A DNA stretch of 64,000 bases from Anaspis maculata (Eukaryota; Arthropoda; Insecta; Coleoptera; Scraptiidae). The notes below the pieces were generated by a model that did no database searches, had not been told where the DNA came from, and saw only the letters and a program-made list of their open reading frames with translations. Positions 1 through 11,961 of this stretch are shown here, piece after piece. Where the stretch lies: contig OX421966.1 in NCBI GenBank assembly GCA_949128115.1, positions 38,395,042-38,459,041 of the forward strand, in the 5' to 3' direction. Numbering within the stretch: position 1 is the first letter of the stretch; the number at the start of each line of letters is the position of its first letter. The translations under genes were made by a program, and so were the position numbers.

Positions 1-1298
1 TTCCACGCTAGAACGTCTTTTATGCTACAGGTGGACACATCTCACCAATTTTTCTTAGCATCACAGTTAACACCAAATTGCATCAAATCATTTCCATGCC
101 AATTCGCATCTCCCGTGGCAATAGATTTTTCTCAAAACGCAATCGATAACGACGAAACCTGATATATTTTTGCAATTTTTACACTGGCATGGTCAAAGAT
201 CTCCACTGATGATGATTAATTTTTGTGACTGACTTGACAAAATGTGAAGCCTTAAAATGCCTAACGTAATAATTCTTTCTTTCGAAAACCACCTCAGCTA
301 TCATGAGCAAAGAAAGTCTGTAGAGCCAAGAACAACTCGAATGACAATGTTTACAAGGCAGCAGTTCTCAGTCTTGAGATTACTGTTTTTATGGAAAAAT
401 GATTGTACCTCACCAACCTTATAATTATTACCAGTTACTTCCTTAATTATTTTGTGAATAGTGAACGGAAGATGGTTCTCGGGAGGAGGAAAAAAGGTGA
501 ATGTGTTTTTTCTGGAGGTATGTAGGCCTAGGCACTGGCTACCGATCATTTTCAATTTGTTACATCACTGAATGAAGTCCTATGATGTTTTACTCCTATA
601 CATTGAAGATTCACTGATCTACTTACTTGAAAATTAAATTTTTATGGAAAAGACCAGTTTTTTCAGGATATTTCAGAAACGCTTCAGTAAATCTGCGATG
701 GTTTGATGAAGCTTCGATTCATGGGCATATGAACAAAAGGCTATGTATGCCCGTTTACGCGACTTCACCTCTTCCGGTTCATGAGTTACATTTTTTCTTC
801 TTCCTTTTTCACCCTGTATACAGAGCTGCATGTCTGTCGCTGATGACTACACTTCTGAATTGGAAGATTATGGTCTATACAACAACTATTTCAACCATAA
901 AATGCAGGGGGCTTTCGTCTAACATCCGGACTATTTTAACAAGATCTCCAATTTTTATATTTCATTTTTTTGTGTTGACATTGTTATTTTGAGTTGAATT
1001 AATGTTTTATAGATTCTGAGTTACGGTTATTCACCCTAAAAAATCTCTGGAGAAGTAGAAAATCATAAAAAACGGGTCACTGTGATGTTTTGTTGATGAA
1101 TACATCCTTTTCGTATTAAGGCCATCTTAGCGCAAGCGTCAGCAGGGTGGTGGTACAAATTCTGACAGACGACAGTTAACGGCGAAACAACAGAAATTTT
1201 AGCTGTGTTTTGACATATATTTTTATTGTTATGTAATTTCAGAACGCGATTTGCTTAGAAAAGCAGCTTCCTTATTAATCCTGCACTGCAGAAGGACC
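1..1298. other. unassigned AT-rich DNA
   Basis: I see no gene, RNA or repeat boundary that I can support here. The short open frames have no recognisable motif and A+T-rich codon use, and look like chance frames. Confidence 0.5.
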
Positions 1299-3424
1299 TT
1301 ATATAGTCCTAGCGGTACACCAAATTATTCTGCACTTCTAACGATTTCGATTATTTTCGGCACAGATGATCATTGGACCTATTCAAGCGTTTTGACCCGC
1401 AGCACCACCAAATTTGCATCTCAGGAATGGAGGGGTGGGGGTATCTTCAGAATTTGAAGCTCCAGGTCTAGTATGGTCATAGGTATGGTCCAATGAAGAC
1501 CCACAAAGGCAAGTGAGTAGTTATTTTCGAATGATGTTCATCCGCTGATGTCGATTCTGACGTGAAAAATGAGTTGCGCAATCATTTGACGAAGATAATT
1601 GGTAATAATAAGAGATAAAGATGAAATCAAGTGGTCATCTATTGAGCTCTGTGGGAACTTGTTTTTTGTGATAAATACATGAAACTTGGTGTGACTCTTC
1701 ATTATTACTTACTTCCCAAATATGGAGGGAGCACCACGCGTTCCGACGGATGACGTCGCGACGGAATATCAAAGAACAGTGGTCGCCATTTCCAGAACAG
1801 TCGATAGGACTATTATAATTTCTTTGATTTCTTCCATCAAGCCATATGCTTTCAAGATTCAATAACATATTTCTGTCGATTTGAGGAAACGGTGGGCTAC
1901 CAGTGGTAAACCAGGTGCCTGTAAGGGGAACTGTGAGGTTTCTTCACCCCCAAATTTCCGCGGTCAACATCTTCAGATAAAACCGAGAATAAAACTAACT
2001 ATTTTGAAGTCTTTGCATACGAATATGTTATCTGGTTAACATTTCTCGTGTTTCGTCCTTCTAGGGACTCCTCAGTATGTTTATACAGATCTAGCGATCA
2101 AATGAAAGGCACTCAGAAAGGTACTTTTGATTACTGGAAAAAAGTGATCTTTAATGTTGTACCATATTAGGTGCATACTCGGTTACAGAACTCTTACAAA
2201 CTAAACTATAAATTATTATAACGATTAATCGCCTGTTAATATCGTTGCCACCGTACTGAAAAAAATAAATGGCTGTGTGTAAGACCGTATCAAACAACCA
2301 TTATTGTTTGTTTATTTGTTGTTTTTATCCTTATCGGCATTTCTTATGTCATAGGAGTTTGCTGAATTTGATTCCCAAATATCACAAGCTGAGAAACCGA
2401 GTGAGAAACTTTGTTTCTATAGCACAAAGCACTGTGCCGGGAATCGAATTCAAGAATTCAAGTTTTTGATATTGGTGCTTTTTTCAGACGTATTTACTTC
2501 ATTCATCTCCGAGACTTTATTCATACCCTAACACTAGAATCACAGAAATTGCATTCATTCCTTTTTTACCCATTTCAAACAAAACGGTATTCCAGAGTCG
2601 GTTAGTTTACTAGGTAGTCTGAATGATCTCGCGCGGTTGCGAAATCTGTTTAAACCGTACTGAGGAGTCCTTAGAAGGACGAAACATGGAGAATGTTGAC
2701 CAGATGACATAATTATTCGTATGGACAAACTTAAAAATAGTTTTATCCGAAGATGTTGACCGTGGAAATTTGGGGGTAAAGAAACCTCACAGCTCCCTCT
2801 AGCAGACACCTGACTCACCACTGGTAGCCCACCGTTTCCCCAAGTCGACAGAAATATGTTATTGAATCTCGAAAGCATATGATTTGATGAAAGAAATTAA
2901 ATAACTATGATAATATATCGACTATTTTGGAAATGACGACCACTATGTTTTTTGACATTGCGTCGCAACGTCATGCGTCGGAACGCGTGGTGCTCCCGCC
3001 ATATTTGGAAAGTAAGTAATAATGAACAGCCCTACCAAGTTTCATGTATTTATTACAAAAAAACAAGTTCCTACAGAGTTCAGTAAATGACCACTTGATT
3101 TCATCTTTATCTCTTATTATTACCAATTATCTTTGTCAAATGACTGCGCCACTCATTTTTCACGTGAGAATCGACATCAGCGGATGAAAATCATTCGGAA
3201 ATGACTACTCACTTGCCTTTGTGGGTCTTCATTGGACCATACCAGACCTGGAGCTTCAAATTCTGAAGATACCCCCACCCCTCCGTTCCTGAGGGGCAAA
3301 TTTGGTGGTGCTGCGGGTCAAAACGCTTGAATAGGTCCAATGATCATCTGTGCCGAAAATAATCGAAATCGTTAGAAGTGCAGAACTTGGACGATTTTAG
3401 GCCCGTACCGCGACGACTATATAT
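1299..3424. repeat. long foldback element, arms about 800 bp
   Basis: The left arm (1299-2098) reappears as reverse complement at 2640-3424. Shared blocks include the segment around 1340-1480 against 3220-3370, and the one around 1880-1990 against 2740-2850. By eye the arms are roughly 85% identical with small indels. The 540-bp loop (2099-2639) holds an old SINE copy. No transposase frame is visible. I did not find a convincing target-site duplication, so the outer ends are approximate. Confidence 0.75.
2275..2455 (-). mobile_element. degenerate tRNA-derived SINE (family 1)
   Basis: On the minus strand a B-box-like stretch (TTCGATTCCC) lies near 2440. It is followed by a 3' part with the signature CTCCTATGACA...GCCGATAAGGA around 2325-2365. 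The same 3' signature occurs in the SINE at 17401-17690 and in the one at 41923-42100. This copy sits in the loop of the 1.3-3.4 kb foldback and is the most decayed of the three. Confidence 0.5.
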
Positions 3425-5187
3425 GGTAATTCCATGCTCTAATCGTCTCAACAAGCCCAACTGGAAAACAAATTGTCAACACATCTACTGTTCTAAATGT
3501 TCGTATCAATATTTAGGTAGGAGTCAAACAGTAATCAAAGTTGTAGATCGTAATAGAAAATATTGGCAATATTTTGTACTTTTTAGGAGCGGCGCATATT
3601 GGCATTTTGCTAGGTAATTGGCAGTTACCGCTAGAGACAACCAGATGTACCCAGGGTAGTGCAATCCTCCCATTTACATTTCAAGAGTGTTGTGAGTATT
3701 CATATCATATCGCAGAGAAACTCATTTGCAAACTCATCGCTTATGTTTTTACGTTTTGAAATTATATCGAATGTAAATAGTAATATAATGGTGGGCTAAT
3801 GGGTGGGTGAATCTATCAAATACATAGAAAAGTTTTGTACCTTACATCGCTATCAATCACTTTCGCGTATGTTCTAGTCGAATTTGTACCAACCTGTTCG
3901 AATATTCAATTACGCGCCGGGAATCTTACTCATTTGACAACCGAACGCAAGCGCACTGTAGTAGGAAAATAGTGTATAGGCGGCTAAAAACAGAAAAAAT
4001 GAAAGTAGTATGAAAAATCAAGATATCGGCGTTTGCCCAGATGGGATTTCTGGGGACTTTTTAGGGTTTGTTTCTAGTGAGTCTATGAAAATACTCTCCA
4101 AATTTCAGCTCGTTATTTGAAATTTCCGGGTAGATATCTTACTGGCCTGTACTATTTACCGATTAGAATAAAAGAGAAGAGTGAACGATCAACAGGTTTT
4201 TTTTTCATTTTTGTTCAAACACTGGATCCACTCCACCCTATAGATGAAGCCAAGTGGATCACCTGTTTATTGTAGCAGGAAAATCTCTTTTAACCTTTTT
4301 GGGGTAAAGTGGATCTTTTTTTTTTCTTAATTTCTGCAAAAAAAAAACTGGAAAAAACATTTATTTTTCTTAAATATTTTTATTTTAAATAAAAACCAAT
4401 TATTGTTTTGAAGAGTAAGTTCTTGGACTCCAAAGGGTCACACCCAAATTAATTGCACAAAACTAATATCAGTTTTTTTTTCAAAAAACAATAAATCATT
4501 TGAATTGAATTGAATTGACTAATATCAGTTTTAGGTAGGTTTGGGTATGGTGATCCACTTCGCCCTATAAAATGATATTTTTAGTGAATTGCGATTTTCT
4601 AGGTTATAACATGATTTACAATCTAACCGTCAATTGTAGGGTTATCACAAAAGTTCATGCATTAGAGGTGTTATGGAATTTACCTCCCATCCTAACCTGT
4701 TTTTCCTGCACAATAGTTTATTTTCTAGCTACGCAATATCATTGAAAATTGCCCGCTAAATTTGTAGGAGATGACTTACCTGCTTTGTTGTCGAATAAAT
4801 GCTGATTTTGGCCAGTGGCGCCATCTATGTACCATATTCTGAACTCCGCGTGACACTCGCGAGATTCGTTTGCATTTTGCACGTTTAAATTTGAAAAAAA
4901 GCGCGAATGATCCACTTCACCTCATTTGATGGTAATAAAAGTACCAGAAATTACCGATTTTCAAGCTTTCCAACGAAAACTGTTGACGACTAGCTATTTT
5001 GAATAGCTGTAACTTCAAGACGCTAAAGCCGATTTGAACCAAATTTTCAGGGTAAGTAGTATACTAAAGAAAATGCGGTTCATCTTGAACGGGGTAAAAA
5101 CCCTCGAAACAAATGTTTTGGAAAATGCCGCTTGGGGATATAGAGATTCGGATTAGAGATCTCAGTTTCGATTTCATTCCGAGCGGG
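3425..5187. other. unassigned DNA with a possible retroelement tail
   Basis: No gene is supported. Around 4488-4518 an AATAAA-like motif is followed by a run of TTGAA repeats. This resembles the 3' tail of a truncated retroelement, but there is no coding body upstream. The rest is A/T-rich with homopolymer runs. Confidence 0.35.
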
Positions 5188-5321
5188 GACCCTATTTAAT
5201 TCTTGATATGGGGAACAGAGTTCACATATGAAGTTGCTAGGTAAGGAAAGCTGTGATTGGCACTTGCCTGGCAACTGCACATGTGAACTTCGTTTCTCAT
5301 TCCAAAAATAGGGTCCCTAAA
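5188..5321. mobile_element. short palindromic MITE
   Basis: The sequence begins GGGACCCTATTT and ends AAATAGGGTCCC. Further imperfect inverted identity around GTTCACAT lies inside (5220-5230 against 5278-5288). The centre carries ATTGG followed by a TTGCCTGGCAAC palindrome. Size and structure fit a MITE. No clear target duplication was found. A related end sequence (GGGTCCGTATTT) is found in the MITE at 15085-15231. Confidence 0.6.
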
Positions 5322-6149
5322 ATGTTTCTGTTTAATATTGGGGAGATAATTTCCAATGGCCGAACACACATACAGTTGTTAGAGCTCGTAGTCCAGGGGT
5401 TAGTAGTCCGGACGTTGTTAGTGGTAAATAAATACTTTGCATTATTATACCGAGTACATATTGTCACTTTGCATGCCTGTTGCTGAGACCACCCTCAACC
5501 AACCTGGAAGTAGAAAGAAAACTCTTGAAGAATCGTGAATCGTGAGCCAGCACCGATGGACGATGGACGTACATAATAAATATATCAATCATGGTGCTGA
5601 TGACTGATTTTATGCGCATGAAGGTGCTGCAAACAGTTTTAAAATATCTTGAGGCGTTTCCGAAATACGCTGATGTAAGAAGTGAAATATCTTCATTCTT
5701 TCATTCTTGAATAAATCAGTTGTTTTTGAGAATATCAAGCTGCAATTTGATAGTCCGAGAAACAATTATGTTCAAAATCAAACGCGAAGTGAAGACATTG
5801 ACATAATGTCATCTGCCTGCATAGTCAAAGTGACGTCAAAATAGTAAATTACAAATTTTTCATTTTCAAAAATCTGTTACAGTTCAAAGCAAAATGCGCG
5901 TGGGAGTGTTCTTAGCTAGAAGATGTTAAAGTCCAGGAGCTTATTTAATCCAGTGAAATTTTGAATAAAGGAGAATAGCGACTATGTGGGATATATTCCT
6001 TAGACGGTCAGCAACCACACCTCATCGGTTGTCTAGCTTGAATTTCTTGCAGGGAATTTATACAGGGTGAAACAGAAACAATAAATGAGAATTCGTAGCT
6101 CCAGACTGGGAAAAAGTGGGGAGCTTAAACTGCAAACATAATTTATTTT
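5322..6149. other. unassigned DNA
   Basis: No gene or repeat boundary can be supported in this stretch. Confidence 0.4.
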
Positions 6150-6530
6150 TGTTGTTGTGTTGCTTCCTGCAGAATCTGGTCCCAAAAATTGGATAGATTT
6201 TGAATAATTGAATAACAAACCTTTGAAATTTAACATTTTTTAATATTTGACAGATGACAGGCGGAGAAATACTTCCAACAGTTCTGAATACAGTCTTTCA
6301 AGATCTTCAGAATGATGTATTGCAAGTCAAGTTCTGTGAGATATAACTTCTCTTATTTTTGATGGTGACATTTCCGTTTGACAGATGACAGCCGAAACAT
6401 GATAAGCTCACTCGACAGCAGAACCATGTTCGCAAACCGAATTGCAAGTTGATCCGATCAACGTTGCGGCTGTTATTATGGAAGATTACAGGCACACACA
6501 CACACACACACACAGCTTCCCGTAATCTTC
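6150..6530 (+). repeat. dispersed repeat, copy 1 (partner 31905-32290)
   Basis: About 330 bp, including TTTGACAGATGACAGCC, a conserved block ending AAATTTCAATTTGATC-like, and a terminal microsatellite, is shared in the same orientation with 31905-32290. Copy 1 ends in a (CA)n run near 6493-6512 and copy 2 in a CAGACA-rich run. No coding capacity is seen. It is probably a non-autonomous element whose tail gave rise to the microsatellites. A (CCGT)n run lies at 6938-6962. Confidence 0.6.
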
Positions 6531-7189
6531 TCCAAAAAACTTTGCCATTTAATTACTCAAAATCTATCCGATGTATTACAACCATATTTGATAGGAAGCA
6601 ACAAAACAAAATAACCACATCAAGCCCGCAGTTTCAGCTTTCCACCAATCCTGAGTTGAATTTTACGAGTTTCCTTATTTTCTCCTGGCCGTTACCTCCA
6701 GAGGCTGCCGCTCGCTCGGATTTCGACCAGGACAACCCATGTTTGGTGCAGGACTCAACTCGGACGTCCTTTCCTGGTAGGGTGTTGACTTTATTCTGAA
6801 AATTCCAACTGATATCGGAAGTAGATTGCATTGGGCGTCGTGTAGATCCGTTTTCAAATCCGACGCAGTTTTTGTTTCAGCGGAAAGTTTTTAGCGCATT
6901 TTCCATCTTGATGAAAATCGCTATTGCAACCGCTTTGTCCGTCCGTCCGTCCGTCCGTCCGTTCCTCGAACTCCTCCCAAACTAGACGACCTAGCTTTCT
7001 AATTTTTTCGCTGTTACATAGCTGCCACTCCCAAAGGAGGGCTAGGCTATATTGGATGTCTATATTGCGCCGCCAACGTAGAGAAAACCGCCCCCGATAA
7101 ACTTGAAATAACATAATATTGCACTTTCTACCAGACCTGATGCTCTGGTGTTCTCATTTTTTGAATAAAACATAGTTGCCACTTATAAA

Positions 7190-8700
7190 CGTAAGCCAAG
7201 AAACATTCCGTCTTCAATATGCGCCGCCGACATGAAAAAACTGCTAAAAACCGCCCCCAATCACTTTAAAATGAAAAACATAAACCCGAAGACATAGCGA
7301 TCTGATTCTTTCGGTATATAAATAGCTGACTAAAAATGGGAAAGGATAGGTTACTTTTGGTTAGTCGCCGCCCCCAGATTCCGCCCCCAAACGATAAAAA
7401 GTGCAACGTTCACAAATGTTACTGATTGAGATGTTCCCTTAAACATTTAGGAACTGCCAACTCAAATTGTGCAATATTTGCTCAGCCAAAAGCTGCCGCT
7501 CCCACACGCCGCCCCCAAAGTAAGAGATAAATGAAAAACATGAACCCAAAGACATAGCGATCTAAGTTTTTCACTATATGGATAGCTGACTGAAAATGGA
7601 AAAGGAAAGGCTACTTTTGATATGGCGCCGCCTTCAGCTTCCGCCCCCAAAAGAAAAAAGTGCAACTTTCAACAATATTCACTGATTTAGCTGATAATGT
7701 TACCTCGAACATTTAGAAATTCTTGACTCAAACTGTGCAAGAATTTCTTTGTCAAACTCTGCCGCTCCCACACGCCGCCCCCAAAGTGAGAGATGAATGT
7801 AAAACATGAACCTGAAGACATAGCGATCTAAATCTTTCACTATATTGATAGCTGACTGAAATTGGAAAAATATAGGCCACTTTTAATTAGCCGCCGCCTC
7901 CAGCTGCCGCTTCCAAACAAAAGAAATGCAACTTTCACAATTTTCACTGATTGTCATATTTCCCTCACATTCAGAAACTCTCAACTCAAACTGTGCAACA
8001 GTTACTTTGCCGAATGCTGCCGGCCCCACACGCTGCCCTCAAAGTGAGAGATGAATGAAAAACATAAACCCGAAGACAAAACGATCTAATTCTTCCGCTA
8101 TATGGATAGCTAACTAAAAATGGGAAAGAATAGGCTACCTTTAACATGGCGCCGCCTCCAACTTCCACCCCCAAAAGAAAAAAGTGCAATTTTCAATAAT
8201 TTCCACTGAATCATTTTAATGTTACCTCAAACATTCAGAAACTCCCAACTCAAGCTGTGGAAGAATTTCCTTGCCAAACTCTGCCGCTCCCACACGCCGC
8301 CCCCAAAGTAAGAGGTAAATGTGAAACATAACCCTGAAGACATAGCGATCTAATTGTTCCGCTATATAGATAGCTGACTAAAAATGGGAAGAGATAGGCC
8401 ACTTTTGATTAGTCGCCGCCTCCAGCTCCCGCCCCCAAACAAAACAAATGCAACTTTCACAATTTTCACTGATTGTCATATTTCCTTAAACATTTGGAAA
8501 CTCTCAACTCAAACTGTGCAACAGTTACTTTGCCGAATGCTGCCACCCCCCACGCTGCCCTCAAAGTAAGAGATAAATGGAAAACATAAACCCGAAGACA
8601 TAGCGATCTGATTCTTTCGCTATATGGACAGCCGACTAAAAATGGAAAAGAATAGACTACTGTTGATTATTCGCCGCTCCCAGCTCCCGCCCTCAACAAA
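7190..8700. repeat. satellite array, 260-bp unit in a 522-524-bp dimer
   Basis: The anchor GACATAGCGA (or a near match) starts at 7291, 7551, 7817, 8075, 8339 and 8597, so the units are 258-266 bp. Alternate units resemble each other more than neighbours do. Matching open frames on the minus strand recur at 7462 and 7986 (524 bp apart) and on the plus strand at 7862 and 8384 (522 bp apart). The array is therefore a dimeric higher-order repeat. Each unit carries a GCCGCCCCCA-rich block. The short frames inside are repeat shadows, not genes. Confidence 0.85.
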
Positions 8701-9486
8701 AAAAATATATTGATAAGTGAAAGAATTTTCATTCAAATCTATTTCATTGGCAAGTACCCCATTCTGATGACAAAATATCACAATGAGTTTCGAATGAAGA
8801 AAGTGGGCAAGGAATGGTGTTTCTCCTTCACCAAATTTCTTTACGTTCACAATATGCCTCTTTGAGAAAATGCGCTACTGAGACTCACGCACGTGAAGGC
8901 ATACTCACTTGTTTTTCTCCATCCTATTCACCACGAATGTCAATTTTTCAAGTGAAACTTTCATATCATAAGCATAAAGTCAGGCATCGACCTAGTGATT
9001 ACTGGTCGAACGGTAGAGCCACCGAACATGGTGGAGCGGTAGGTACTACATAGTTAAAAAAAAAAATCCGTTTTACTCTGTATAAATCCCCTGCAAGAAA
9101 TTCAAGCAAAACACCCGGTGAGGTGTTGTGATTGCTGCCCATTCAAGGAATGTATTCCACATGGTCGCCATGCTCCTTCATTCAAAATCCCACGGAATGC
9201 TTTTAATAACATAAGCTTCTGGACTATTATGATAGTAGAAAATTATTTGAAAAAATAGACTCATAGTTCAAGAGCACACCTTGAATACGAACTGAGAAAC
9301 ATACAGCTCCGAACAGTGATATGACAAGGCCAACAGGGTCTGTTCATACAGAGCACCAGAGCCGTCTCTAAATACAACATGATGATCTCGCAGAAAGGAA
9401 TACGGTGTAGGCTCAACTTTTTCAACTTTAGCCAAAACATCACCACAGATTATTCCATACAACGCCCTTGGTTATTAGACCTACAA
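8701..9486. other. unassigned DNA
   Basis: Nothing is recognised apart from short chance frames between the satellite and the palindrome. Confidence 0.4.
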
Positions 9487-10922
9487 TAGTGGGGGCACTA
9501 GGTGAATGAACCTTGCAAATGGTGATGAAAGCATAAAATTCGGTACACATACTCAAAATGAGCACCTCTCTTAGATAAGAGGTGGAGCCACGCCGAATTT
9601 TCACCGGAAGGGGGCTCGGGGGGCTCCTGAAAGTTTGAGGTGCTAGGGCTCCCACCAAACCGCTTATCAGTTCGTTTTATCAATTAAAAAGGAAACTCAT
9701 GAATATATCGTAAAAATTGACGACGTTTATCGCCTTGTCCCGGGAATTTTTCATGATGAAAAAAAATAAGTTCTTCGGCAGAACACACAAATTGGTTTTA
9801 TTTTATTTTCACCTACAAAGAATTAATAAATAGATGTGCAACACGTTGTTTCCCACAAATTCGTATCCTCTGAACTCGTTTGTGGAGTCAAAATTTTGAT
9901 GGTGTATCTTCTTGAAGAGGGGCATTCCAAAGAGTAAGCTATTTTCAACACTAAGTTCAAACAGAATTTTTTCAATGTTCTGAATCGAAATTACTGAATT
10001 CCTTCCAGGAGTGCATACCCTGAACCCTTCTTTGGAAGTACCGCGTGCGATTGAACGTGGAGTAAGTCCTGAAACACTATCAGAATTTTTCTTCTGTGAT
10101 GCTACTATCCACTCTCGACCGGGGCAATTAGGTTCCTACACAGCATGCGCGGAGTGTATACACGATGCAGGGTATTTTCTCGGTTCAGTCAAATTTTTCA
10201 TGATTGAAATTATTGTGTCATAATATTGAAATAACGTGTATACACTCCGCGCATGCTGTGTAGGAACCTAATTGCCCCGGTCGAGAGTGGATAGTAGCAT
10301 CACAGAAGAAAAATTCTGATAGTGTTTCGGGACTTACTCCACGTTCAATCGCACGCGGTACTTCCAAAGAAGGGTTCAGGGTATGCATTCCTGGAAGGAA
10401 TTCAGTAATTTCGATTCAGAACATTGAAAAAATTCTGTTTGAACTTAGTGTTGAAAATAGCTTACTCTTTGGAATGCCCCTCTTCAAGAAGATACACCAT
10501 CAAAATTTTGACTCCACAAACGAATTCAGAGGATCCGAATTTGTGGGAAACAACGTGTTGCACATCTTCTTATTAATTCTTTGTAGGTGAAAATAAAATA
10601 AAACCGATTTGTGTGTTCTGCCGAAGAACTTATTTTTTTTCATCATGAAAAATTCCCGGGACAAGGCGATAAACGTCGTCAATTTTTACGATATATTCAT
10701 GAGTTTCCTTTTGAATTGATAAAACGAACTGATAAGCGGTTTGGTGGGAGCCCTAGCACCTCAAACTTTCAGGAGCGCCCCGAGCCCCCTTCCGGTGAAA
10801 ATTCGGCGTGGCTCCACCTCTTATCTAAGAGAGGTGCTCATTCTGAGTACGTGTACCGAATTTCATGCTTTCATCACCATTTGCAAGGTTCATCCCGATT
10901 TTGGCTCTTAGCGCCCGCACTA
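9487..10922. mobile_element. near-perfect 1.44-kb palindromic foldback element
   Basis: The left arm (9487-10164) and right arm (10235-10922) are reverse complements around a 70-bp loop. Over the outer 230 bp I count only about five differences, and the inner 200 bp differ at about two positions. The ends read TAGTGGGGGCACT and AGCGCCCGCACTA. CAA flanks both sides (9484-9486 and 10923-10925), consistent with a 3-bp target duplication. No transposase frame is present. If transcribed, the RNA would fold into a hairpin of nearly 680 bp. Confidence 0.88.
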
Positions 10923-11440
10923 CAAGGATAATATCCACTTATCTAAATCCAACTGTGAATAGCAACGGAATAAAGTGGATGTAAACAACAAAATCTGACA
11001 GCAGTCACTTTGGATTTTTTTTGTAATAATCATCAAAATATCACTCGTGCTCGAGATTTTCCCAGATAATTTTGGCCAAGCGTTTCCCTCGGCTGGTTGT
11101 CCCTAGATCAATGCCCTCGCTACAACCAGCACTCGCGATCGCCCGGCCAAAATGATCGTGAAAATCTAAGCACTTGTGATATTACTGTTGAATATCACAT
11201 TGTCTGAACGTTATCATACACCCTTTACCTTAATCAAAATTATTTGTAACTATTTACCTTTGGATACTTTCCCGTACTCCCAAACCGTAAAAAAATTACA
11301 AGTGCACTCAAAAACATTCAAAATAATAAGACGTTGATATTTTTGACAATGTGACTGTCAAAAAAACTAACTAAACGTCAACGCTCATTAATAAATTCCT
11401 AAGACATTAAGTAATCAGGCAATATGTTGGTCAAATTAAT
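10923..11440. other. unassigned DNA downstream of the small gene
   Basis: No feature is recognised. A short imperfect inverted repeat around 11045-11170 (TCGTGCTCGAGATTTTCC against GATCGTGAAAATCT) may be a MITE remnant. Confidence 0.3.
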
Positions 11441-11446
11441 TTTATT
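11441..11446 (-). terminator. candidate polyadenylation signal AATAAA
   Basis: A minus-strand AATAAA lies about 120 nt downstream of the stop codon of the two-exon gene at 11565-11961. The position is plausible for its 3' end, but there is no other support. Confidence 0.4.
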
Positions 11447-11564
11447 GATGACATTACTCACGTCGTCTATTATACATATCTATGATAAACTATAACATAA
11501 TCCAATTATTAGGTTAACAAAATAGACAAAATATCGAAAAAGTTAAAAATGAATACAGACGTAC

Positions 11565-11961
11565 CTACAATTCAGGACCGTCCCCTTTCAAAGTGAACAC
11601 AATTTCCGAATTGTTGCAGCTCAGACACTGGTCGAGATCTCTTGGCGTTTTCATCGGAACCAGACGTTTGAAATCGTTGACGAAGTAATAGTTGACGTGT
11701 TCACGTCCGAAGTTCAGCTGATCGCGGTACGCCTCGAAGTTGAAGTATAGTCTGCTGAACATGTAGTAAAACAAATTTTCCAGTCTCAGTTCGGATCGCC
11801 TGCTGACTATGCCTCTGCTCAGGTACGGTCTTTTCGTGCAATCCCATACTGTGATGTAATGGATCCTGTCTTTCTCTGTGAACGCACAATGAACTTTTTC
11901 AATTTTCGAATGCGATAATGTGGAAAGTCAAATACTCACCTGAAGCACGGCCGGAGATCAT
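11565..11961 (-). CDS. two-exon gene for a 110-residue protein of unknown function
   Basis: The coding exons are 11961-11940 (22 nt) and 11875-11565 (311 nt). Together they give exactly 111 codons ending in TAG. The 64-nt intron has donor CAG|GTGAGT and acceptor TTCACAG|A, and removing it keeps the frame. An in-frame TAA five codons before the ATG supports this start. The protein opens MISGRASEKDRIHYITVWDC, has an aromatic-rich middle (NLFYYMFSRLYFNFEAY), and ends with a CLSC pair and ELPDG-like acidic residues. I see no signal peptide or membrane segment. I do not recognise the family. It reads like a real host gene: codon use is even, and there is no neighbouring transposon protein. Additional 5' non-coding exons are possible. 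It could also be a retained fragment of a longer gene. Confidence 0.6.

Noticed and set aside
6307..6513. Cysteine/valine-rich frame MCVCVCV
   Set aside because: It is a translation of the (CA)n microsatellite.
7462..8569. Repeated open frames with LLGAEAEGG or RPLLISRRLQLP
   Set aside because: They recur with the satellite period and are products of the repeat, not genes.
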